Source of the DNA: Syntrophomonadaceae bacterium
GTDB taxonomy: Bacteria; Bacillota; Dethiobacteria; DTU022
Direction: 5' to 3'
Length of the DNA stretch: 5,364 bases
NCBI GenBank assembly: GCA_007126465.1
Contig: SLBE01000101.1
Coordinates: forward strand, 1-5,364
The notes beneath the pieces were generated by a model. It searched no databases. It worked only from the letters and a program-made list of their open reading frames with translations, and was not told where the DNA came from. Both the position numbers and the translations under genes were made by a program. Shown in pieces: positions 1 to 4,939 of the stretch. Position 1 is the first letter of the stretch. The number at the start of each line of letters is the position of its first letter.

Positions 1-388
1 CGACGCTCTCAGGCAGGCCGTGCTCCCGGACGAAGCCACGCCACGCGGGATCCTCCTCCTCGTGCCAGTAGCCGAGACCGGCGGGGATCCGCTGCTCCCA
101 GCTGGCGAGGATGCCGTCGAGTGTGTCGGGGAGGTCGGCTTGGGTGAGGTTGGTCTCGGTGGCGATGACCCCGCAGCCGATGTCGACGCCGACCGCCGAG
201 GGGATGATGGCGCCCTGGGTGGGGATGACGGACCCGATGGTGCAACCCAGACCCCAGTGGGCGTCCGGCATGAGGGCGATGTGCCCGCGGATGGCGGCCA
301 CGCCGGCGGCGGCCAGGGCCTGGTGGCGCGCCTTGTCATCGAGCATGGACGCCCAGTTGAGGACGTTGTCGCCGATCCTCTCGGGCAT
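1..388 (-). CDS. rtcB: RNA-splicing ligase RtcB, N-terminal part (runs off the left edge)
   Basis: This frame gives 129 codons with no stop before the window edge. RtcB ligases join RNA 2',3'-cyclic phosphate or 3'-phosphate ends to 5'-hydroxyl ends in a GTP- and Mn2+-dependent reaction. In bacteria they are linked to RNA repair in the cytoplasm. Residues 40-57 read MPDAHWGLGCTIGSVIPT, and residues 61-73 read IIPSAVGVDIGCG; both are close to the E. coli RtcB signature. Asp69 and Cys72 in GVDIGCG match the known metal ligands. The remaining metal-binding histidines and the guanylylated histidine would lie to the left, outside the window. The ATG at 388-386 is chosen because GAGGAG (400-395 on the minus strand) sits 6 bases upstream; a GTG directly before it is a weaker alternative. 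Residues 75-129 are less conserved but in register with the family. I see no archease or RtcR-type regulator in the window. The family call is near certain. Confidence 0.95.
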   Translation of the reverse strand, partial: MPERIGDNVLNWASMLDDKARHQALAAAGVAAIRGHIALMPDAHWGLGCTIGSVIPTQGAIIPSAVGVDIGCGVIATETNLTQADLPDTLDGILASWEQRIPAGLGYWHEEEDPAWRGFVREHGLPESV

Positions 389-545
389 CACGGTCTCCTC
401 GGCGTGCCGGTCACATCGTGCCCTCTGTCCCGGCTGCGGGGTGGCCGCGCCCCCGCGAAGGATCACGGCCGTGGTGAGCCCGAGCGGGGGGGGGTGGGAC
501 CGATAGGTCGCCATGGCGCCGTTCGCCGGTGACGGGCGCGACAGC
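389..545. other. Intergenic region upstream of rtcB
   Basis: This gap separates the acetyltransferase remnant from the rtcB start and would carry the rtcB promoter and leader on the minus strand. It holds the GAGGAG ribosome binding site at 395-400, a 6-bp stem (436-441 with 451-456, loop of 9) and a run of nine G at 486-494. The minus strand also reads GACCTATCG at 509-501, the same nine bases found upstream of the last gene at 4898-4906, so TATCGG could be a -10 element. No convincing -35 partner is visible. I find no supported gene here. Confidence 0.5.
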
Positions 546-755
546 TCACCGCAACCGGTGGAGGCCTGCGGAGGTGGGAACGAACGCGCAGGTGTCGAGA
601 GAGAACCGGTCGAGCTCGCCATCCCAGTCGACGTGCAGCCGATCGCAGCCCGGCTCTACGGCACCGTGGACAGGTCGCTGCACCAGTGCCTTCCCCACTC
701 CGCGACCCCGATGCGACCCCGCGACGACGGTGTCCAGCAGGCTGCCGGGCGCTGG
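546..755 (-). pseudogene. GNAT N-acetyltransferase remnant, C-terminal part only
   Basis: Sixty-nine codons are open to a TGA at 548-546, with no start codon or ribosome binding site in front. The frame contains HRGRGVGKALV, the acetyl-CoA pyrophosphate-binding motif A of GNAT enzymes (R/Q-x-x-G-x-G/A). About 20 residues later comes GCDRLHVDWDGELDRFSLDT, then FVPTSAGLHRL. This matches the usual final strand-helix-strand of GNAT proteins, where a typical version would read RFYLDxxGF. Serine and alanine here replace the usual Tyr and Gly (inference). The N-terminal half of the fold is absent, and the stretch between motif A and the C-terminal strand (QRPVHGAVEP) looks short, so an internal deletion is possible. 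It begins directly after the TGA of the dehydrogenase remnant, in the same frame, which suggests a deletion fused the two genes. The acceptor substrate is unknown. The family call is fairly strong; non-function is inferred from truncation. Confidence 0.72.
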
Positions 756-1109
756 TCAGGGGTTGAGGACGGCGCGCCCTGCGATCTCGCCGCGTTCGAG
801 CCGCTCGAAGACCTCGTTGATGTCCTCGAGCGGGTGTTGCTCGACGTCACCGGTGATGAGCCCATCCCGTGCCATGGCCACCACCTCGGCCAACTCGTTG
901 CGGTTACCCCAACTGCTCGGGCGGAAGGTCGCTTCGGGGGAGATCCCCATGAAGGACACCGGAGTCGTACCGCCAGCGAGTCCGACGAGGACGAACAGTC
1001 CCTGCTGCCCGATGCTGGCAGCTGCGTTCTCTCACGGCCCCGGTTCTGGAGTAGCGACCTCGTCGATCTGCAGAGGTTCACCGTAGGCGTGCAGACGTGC
1101 AGCTCTCAT
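756..1109 (-). pseudogene. Zinc-type (MDR) alcohol dehydrogenase, internally deleted remnant
   Basis: Intact relatives are NAD(P)-dependent medium-chain dehydrogenases of roughly 340 residues. Here only two ends remain. From ATG 1109-1107, 25 codons read MRAARLHAYGEPLQIDEVAT and then PEPGP, the standard first strands of the catalytic domain. A TGA follows at 1034-1032. The same frame then reopens for 91 codons with ENAAASIGQQGLFVLVGLAG, the Rossmann strand that normally follows cofactor binding, then WGNRNELAEVVAMARDG and the classic ending INEVFERLERGEIAGRAVL, closing at TGA 758-756. About 220 middle residues are gone, including the zinc ligands and the GxGxxG cofactor loop. A plausible ribosome binding site, GAGGGAA, lies 9 bases upstream of the ATG. 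A working enzyme is not possible; at most a 25-residue peptide would be made. It is divergent from the hydrolase gene and upstream of the GNAT remnant. Confidence 0.85.
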
Positions 1110-1138
1110 AGCTCGTTCTTCCCTCGACGATGAGCGCT

Positions 1139-1152
1139 CCCACGCTCGTGGG
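1139..1152. promoter_or_regulatory. Short palindrome, possible operator
   Basis: CCCACG, two bases, then CGTGGG forms a 6-bp inverted repeat with a CT centre. It lies 30 bp upstream of the dehydrogenase remnant start, where a repressor site for a divergent promoter could sit. Short GC palindromes arise easily in DNA of this composition, so this is only a candidate. Confidence 0.2.
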
Positions 1153-1307
1153 CCGACGGTAGGGACGTTCGGAGGTGGTGGGAAGGGTGGCCGGGTACTC
1201 GCGAGTCCTGCCACGCGGCGGTCTGGAGCTGCGCGTCCGTGATGTCCAAGACCTAGGGTGTGCAGATGGCCGTGTCGTTCCGGGAGAGGACGACGCGGTT
1301 TCCGACA

Positions 1308-1316
1308 GGGAGAGGA
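1308..1316 (+). promoter_or_regulatory. Ribosome binding site that fixes the hydrolase start
   Basis: GGGAGAGGA ends 6 bases before the ATG at 1323. It decides between that start and an in-frame ATG at 1260, which would add 21 basic, low-complexity residues in front of the signal peptide and has no comparable binding site. Confidence 0.75.
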
Positions 1317-1322
1317 ATCCGC

Positions 1323-3407
1323 ATGTCTCGAAGCATCGCGGGCGGGGAGTATCGACGTCCCGTCCTTCTGCTGACCACCGTATTGGCGATGATCACCAGC
1401 TTGCTCGCCGTCGGCCTCGGTCCTGCGACGGCCGCACCGCCGGACCGACCGGGGGTCACACCGCCGGGTCGCGCGACCGACGCCGACCTTGGTGAGCTGA
1501 CCGTGCGCGGCAGTGTCGAACAGATCCACGTCATCCACGCCGAGCCCAATGTCGAGGTTGAGGTTCGTGGGCCGCGCAGGTACCGGGAGACTGCCACGAC
1601 CGATGGCAAGGGTGGCCTGGTGCTGCGCGAGGTCCCCCCAGGTGGCGGCTACACCGTTGCGATCGAGGGCGAGCGTGGCCGGTTCCCGGTCACCGTGCTC
1701 GGCCCGCAGGACCATCCGGACCCACGCTTCTACCGCGCACAGGACCTCGACCCGTCCGAGGGATACCTGCAGACCCGTGATGGCACGCTGCTCGCGTACC
1801 AGGTCGTGCTCCCCGATCCGGACGAGTTCGGTCCGGGCCCGTATCCGGTGGTCGTGGACTACTCGGCGTACCGGCCCTCCATCGACTTCTTCGACGGTGT
1901 GGGGCGCCGCTTCCCTGCGCTCGGCTACGCCGCGGTCGGGGTCAACATGCGCGGCTCGGCGTGCTCGGGTGGCGCGTTCGACTACTTCGAAGAGCTGCAG
2001 TGGCTCGACGGCTACGACATGGTCGAGGCGCTCTCGGCGCAGCCCTGGTCCGACGGGGTCGCGCTGATCGGCAAGTCGTACCCGGGGATCAGCCAGCTGT
2101 TCGTCGCGTCGACGCAGCCACCGTCGCTGACCGCCATCGCGCCAGGACACGTGATCGGCGACTTCTACCGCGACGTCGCGTATCCAGGCGGGATCCTGAA
2201 CTTCGCCTTCGCTGCAGTGTTCAGCGAGCGCCAGGATGCGATTACCGCGTTCCCGAGCTTCTACGCCCAGGTGAACGAGAGAGCCGACAACGACACGGTC
2301 TGCCTCGCGAACCAGGCGTTGCGAGGGCAGAACGTCAGCATGCTGCATGGCGTCCTCGGCAGCCCCTACGACGGTGCGTACTGGCAGGTGCGGGCGCCCG
2401 AGCGTCTGGTCGGCGACATCACGGTGCCGACCCTGCTGGTCAACGCCTGGCAGGACGAACAGACCGGTGGTGGCCCGGCCAAGCTGCTGGAGCGCTTCCA
2501 GGATTCGATCCCCGCCCGGTTGTTGGGCACCAACGGTGATCACGGGGAGTACTACCGCGGTGATGTCTGGGCAGAGGTCGTCCGCTTCCTCGACGTCTAT
2601 CTAGGGGAGCAGGACCCCGCCGAGATCGCGGCCTACGAAGCGGAGGATCCGGTCACCATCCTGCTGGAGCTGGATCGAGAGGGCAACGCTGGCGCCCGCG
2701 TCGAGCTTTCGAGCTTCGAGGTTGCCGGCGATGGCCAGCGCTGGATGCTCGGCGAAGATCTGGCCGCCGACGGCGCTGACGACGGGGGCCTGACCAGCAC
2801 CTTCAGCTACGACCCGCCGGGCTTGTTCCAGTTCGAGCAAGGGTGGTTGATGCCGGAACAGAACACGTGGCTGCCACCGCTGCAGGACCGGGTGACGTTC
2901 ACGAGCGGGCCGCTGGACGAGGATCTGCTCATCGCTGGATCCGCATCCGTCGATCTGTGGATCGCGGCTGAGGACAGCGACGTGGATCTCGAGGTGACAT
3001 TGACCGAGGTCCGCCCCGACGGGCAGGAACAGCTGGTGCAGAGCGGTTGGTTGCGAGCGAGCCACCGCGCGCTGGACGAGCAATCGTCCTCGGCCCTCCG
3101 ACCGCGTCACCTGCACACGGCCGGTGCGCAGGAGCCGCTGTCGGTCGGCGACATGACCCCGGTCCGTGTGGAGCTGTTCCCGGTCGCCCACGCCTTCCGC
3201 GAAGGGTCGCACGTGCGGCTCATCGTCGACGGTCCGGGGGGCAACCGCTGGCGGTGGGGCTTCGATCCGCTGTCGGGGGGCTTCGACGTGACGGTCGGTC
3301 ACAGCGACCAATATCCGAGCTCGTTCGTGATCCCCGTGGTCGACGTACCACTGGACCTGCCGACGCTGCCCGACTGCGGGATGGTCAGCAGCCAACCCTG
3401 CCGGTAG
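1323..3407 (+). CDS. Secreted CocE/NonD-family (S15-like) serine hydrolase
   Basis: This 694-residue protein is the only complete gene in the window. Family members are alpha/beta hydrolases that cleave esters or amides (cocaine esterase, glutaryl-7-ACA acylase, X-Pro dipeptidyl peptidases); the substrate here is unknown. Residues 1-37 look like a signal peptide: arginines at 11-12, a hydrophobic core at 13-32, and ATA before the likely cut at 37/38, so it is probably exported. Residues about 58-125 form a small beta-rich domain before the hydrolase. The catalytic domain spans about 147-430: DGTLLAYQVVLP opens it, NMRGSACSGG (208-217) matches the family RGxxxSGG motif, and GKSYPG (250-255) carries the nucleophile Ser252. 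Asp378 in NAWQDEQTGG and His407 in GDHGEYY complete the triad. A helical cap lies at about 275-355. Residues about 440-675 match the jelly-roll C-terminal domain (GSASVDLWIA, VELFPVAHAFREGSHVRLIV). It is transcribed alone, ends in TAG and is followed by a hairpin. The family is certain; EC activity cannot be assigned. Confidence 0.95.
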   Translation: MSRSIAGGEYRRPVLLLTTVLAMITSLLAVGLGPATAAPPDRPGVTPPGRATDADLGELTVRGSVEQIHVIHAEPNVEVEVRGPRRYRETATTDGKGGLVLREVPPGGGYTVAIEGERGRFPVTVLGPQDHPDPRFYRAQDLDPSEGYLQTRDGTLLAYQVVLPDPDEFGPGPYPVVVDYSAYRPSIDFFDGVGRRFPALGYAAVGVNMRGSACSGGAFDYFEELQWLDGYDMVEALSAQPWSDGVALIGKSYPGISQLFVASTQPPSLTAIAPGHVIGDFYRDVAYPGGILNFAFAAVFSERQDAITAFPSFYAQVNERADNDTVCLANQALRGQNVSMLHGVLGSPYDGAYWQVRAPERLVGDITVPTLLVNAWQDEQTGGGPAKLLERFQDSIPARLLGTNGDHGEYYRGDVWAEVVRFLDVYLGEQDPAEIAAYEAEDPVTILLELDREGNAGARVELSSFEVAGDGQRWMLGEDLAADGADDGGLTSTFSYDPPGLFQFEQGWLMPEQNTWLPPLQDRVTFTSGPLDEDLLIAGSASVDLWIAAEDSDVDLEVTLTEVRPDGQEQLVQSGWLRASHRALDEQSSSALRPRHLHTAGAQEPLSVGDMTPVRVELFPVAHAFREGSHVRLIVDGPGGNRWRWGFDPLSGGFDVTVGHSDQYPSSFVIPVVDVPLDLPTLPDCGMVSSQPCR

Positions 3408-3421
3408 AGGGGGCTGCGGGT

Positions 3422-3452
3422 CGGGCGACAGCCCCGAGATGGCTGTCGCCCG
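3422..3452 (+). terminator. Rho-independent-like hairpin after the hydrolase
   Basis: A perfect 12-bp stem (3422-3433 with 3441-3452) encloses a 7-base loop, 14 bases after the hydrolase stop. There is no T-rich tail, as is common for actinobacterial terminators. It is symmetric, so it could also stop transcription arriving from the right. A competing 7-bp stem (3410-3416 with 3429-3435) overlaps its left arm. Confidence 0.7.
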
Positions 3453-3509
3453 GCCCGTGCCGCACGACCCCCTTGCCATCGCGTTGCACGGCTGCTGCTT
3501 CCGTGCTCT

Positions 3510-3794
3510 GTGATCCTCAGCCCATCCATGAGCCGGATCGCGAGGCGAGCGCGTTCCGACGACGCACGTTCCGGCGGCCGCGGGAGCGCCAGGACGTCGC
3601 GCAGCAGCCGGATGCGCGCGAACCACCCGAGATCCCACATGTTGGGCAGGTGGAGGGGCCGCATGTACGGGCGGCGTCATCGACCCTTCGGCGTCGATGG
3701 CACCGAAGGCAGAGGTCTCGCGAGCGGACAGGTCGTCCAGGTGCAGGAGCGGGGATCGCGAGGACCGGGGGTGCTGCAGGATCAGCCTGCAGTC
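3510..3794 (-). pseudogene. Unrecognised coding remnant with a frameshift
   Basis: Two minus-strand segments have protein-like composition and GC-rich third positions but lie in different frames. The first (3794-3678) begins DCRLILQHPRSS, continues LLHLDDLSARE and ends AFGAIDAEGSM. The second (3664 down to about 3510) starts MRPLHLPNMWDLGWFARIRL and ends near LAIRLMDGLRITEHG. They join around 3665-3680, where one base lost or two gained would give a continuous MTPP-YMRPLHLP reading. No start with a ribosome binding site is visible for the first segment. The second frame runs on through the terminator into sequence antisense to the hydrolase, so its native end is probably lost. I do not recognise the family. 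A short real gene starting at ATG 3664 is the main alternative, but I see no convincing ribosome binding site for it. Confidence 0.4.
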
Positions 3795-3839
3795 AGCGTC
3801 TGCCGGGCCGTGCGCCGACGGCCGCGTGGACGGTGGCCC

Positions 3840-4781
3840 GCGATAGCCGCCCACGACGCTGGTGAGGACGTGCTCGTCGTCGGTCGCCGGGCACGCCGAG
3901 ACGCCCACACGTTCCTCGGTGCGGGCCGCATCAACGCAGCCGTTGGGACGCGAGACCCCGAGGACGACCCGCGTGTGCACTTCGAGGACACCTGGAACGA
4001 GGGCTACTTCCTCGCGGACCCGACCAAGGCGGAAGTGCTGGTCACCGAACCCTCCGGGCCACCTGCTCCAGCTCGCGGTGTGGGGCATGCACTTCGCCCG
4101 CACGGAGGGGTCTTCCTCGACCTCATCCGCCTGGCCAGGGCGACGATCCGGAAGAAGCTCCCGCGGATGGACCGACAGTTCGTGGACGCCCCGCTGGTCG
4201 ACATCGCCGAGGAGCCGATGGAGGTGTCACCGACCGCCCACTACTCGATGGGCGGGGTGTCGGTCCCGCCAGAGTCGGCGCCTACCGATGTGGCAGGGCT
4301 GTTCGAAGCCTGCGAGATCACCGGTGGTCTGCACGGGGCGAACCGGCACGGGGGCAACTCGTTGATCGAGACGGTGGTGTTCGGGGCGCGCGCCGGCAGC
4401 CCGGCCGCCGAGCGGAGCCGCAGCCTTTGAGCACACCCCTCACCCCTGCACGGCATCCAGGTGGCGAACGAGGGACTCGACGACCTGACCCGGGACGCCG
4501 ACGTGCCCGCGCCACTCGCCCAGCACGTGCTCCGGACGATCCCGTGGGATCAGGTAGGGGTCGTTCGGCAGGATGACGGACTGGCACGGGCTATCGACCG
4601 GATCGAGGAGCTCGAGGCGGTCCTCGACGAGGTCGAGGTGCAGCCGGATGCTCAGCGTCATGGTGATCTGGCGGGCGCGCTGAAGCTGCGCGGTGCGCTG
4701 TTGCTGGCGCGCGCGACCGCGACGGCCGCGCGTACCAAGACCGAGACCCGGGGCGCGAGCAACGGAGCGGCCGGACGATGA
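3840..4781 (+). pseudogene. FAD-dependent succinate dehydrogenase/fumarate reductase-type flavoprotein, decayed
   Basis: Intact relatives (SdhA, FrdA, NadB; about 530-640 residues) oxidise succinate or L-aspartate, or reduce fumarate, using FAD. The remnant has ordered pieces. AIAAHDAGEDVLVVG and INAAVGTRDPEDDPRVHFED (3840-4050) are the FAD-domain start, without its first strand and GxGxxG. From 4054 the next piece, HLLQLAVWGMHFARTEG, is readable only one frame over. At about 4104-4110 the first frame resumes with GGVFLDL, so roughly 200 residues, including much of the active site, are missing. The second half keeps TIRKKLPRM, EEPMEVSPTAHYSMGGV and ITGGLHGANRHGGNSL, then VVFGARAG. A TGA at 4428-4430 interrupts, after which the same frame continues with WDQVGVVRQDDGL, IDRIEEL and LKLRGALLLA to TRGA, the family's C-terminal helical domain. 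Normally conserved residues look changed: GGINAA to GRINAA and ANRLGG to ANRHGG. No start is visible. The exact subfamily is open; the pseudogene call is strong. Confidence 0.87.
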
Positions 4782-4820
4782 GGATCGTCTGCTCGAGCGA
4801 CCGCCCGTGACCTGCGGCGG

Positions 4821-4844
4821 CGGCGCGCTCGATCGGCGCGCTCG
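4821..4844. repeat. Tandem 11-bp direct repeat
   Basis: CGGCGCGCTCG occurs at 4821-4831 and again at 4834-4844, a 13-base period. Each unit contains the palindrome GCGC. It lies about 60 bp upstream of the putative -10 at 4902, where an activator might bind, but it may be chance in GC-rich DNA. Confidence 0.55.
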
Positions 4845-4907
4845 TGCGTTCCGCTGACGATGACTGGTCGTCCGGCCGGGAGACCCGCACCCTGGCGGAC
4901 CTATCGT

Positions 4908-4938
4908 GGGACAGACCCCCGACCCGAAGGGGTGTCCC
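4908..4938 (+). promoter_or_regulatory. Hairpin that would cover the ribosome binding site of the last gene
   Basis: GGGACA (4908-4913) pairs with TGTCCC (4933-4938), and CCCC (4916-4919) pairs with GGGG (4929-4932). Together they make a 10-bp stem with a two-base bulge and a nine-base loop. The right arm contains most of the ribosome binding sequence GAAGGGG (4926-4932) and ends two bases before the ATG, so folding could limit translation. If transcription begins at about 4911-4914, as the TATCGT at 4902-4907 would predict, the outer left arm would be absent from that transcript and only the 4-bp inner stem would form. The function is inferred. Confidence 0.4.
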
Positions 4939-4939
4939 C

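Larger units (their letters stand above)
1110..1322. other. Divergent intergenic region between dehydrogenase remnant and hydrolase
   Basis: This 213-bp space would carry promoters in both directions. TAGGGT at 1254-1259 resembles an actinobacterial -10 (TAnnnT) for the hydrolase and would give a leader of roughly 55-60 bases, but no good -35 is visible. The nine bases GGGAGAGGA occur twice, at 1282-1290 and 1308-1316; the second copy is the hydrolase ribosome binding site. A 14-bp palindrome lies at 1139-1152. No coding sequence is supported here; open frames through it are shadows of high GC. Confidence 0.5.
4782..4939. other. Intergenic region upstream of the acidic-tail gene
   Basis: This 158-bp gap may hold a few more decayed codons of the flavoprotein at its left end (a shifted frame reads PDDEDRLLERP, starting inside the preceding remnant). 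It also holds an 11-bp direct repeat at 4821-4844, a possible -10 element TATCGT at 4902-4907 within GACCTATCG, and a hairpin reaching the start codon of the next gene. No clear -35 hexamer is visible and no separate gene is supported. Confidence 0.45.

Noticed and set aside
20..532. Plus-strand open frames over the left edge
   Set aside because: They are antisense to rtcB, whose signature motifs are unmistakable.
1260..1322. An earlier in-frame start for the hydrolase
   Set aside because: It would put 21 basic residues before a normal signal peptide and lacks a good ribosome binding site, unlike the ATG at 1323.
1032..2543. A 503-codon open frame on the minus strand opposite the hydrolase
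   Set aside because: Only its last 25 codons (the dehydrogenase start) are real. The rest is antisense to a well-supported hydrolase and has arginine-rich, low-complexity composition typical of GC-rich shadows.
2601..4103. A 500-codon minus-strand open frame
   Set aside because: It runs antisense to the hydrolase C-terminal domain and the flavoprotein remnant. Only the part at 3678-3794 looks coding, and that is listed as a remnant.
1032..4430. TGA recoded as selenocysteine or tryptophan
   Set aside because: The two in-frame TGAs occur in genes that also carry large deletions, and one also a frameshift. TGA also serves as an ordinary terminal stop here (758-756, 548-546, 4779-4781).
4461..4781. 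A separate small gene starting at an internal codon in this range
   Set aside because: It lies in the same frame as the flavoprotein remnant and matches that family's C-terminal domain, so it is the tail of the same broken gene.
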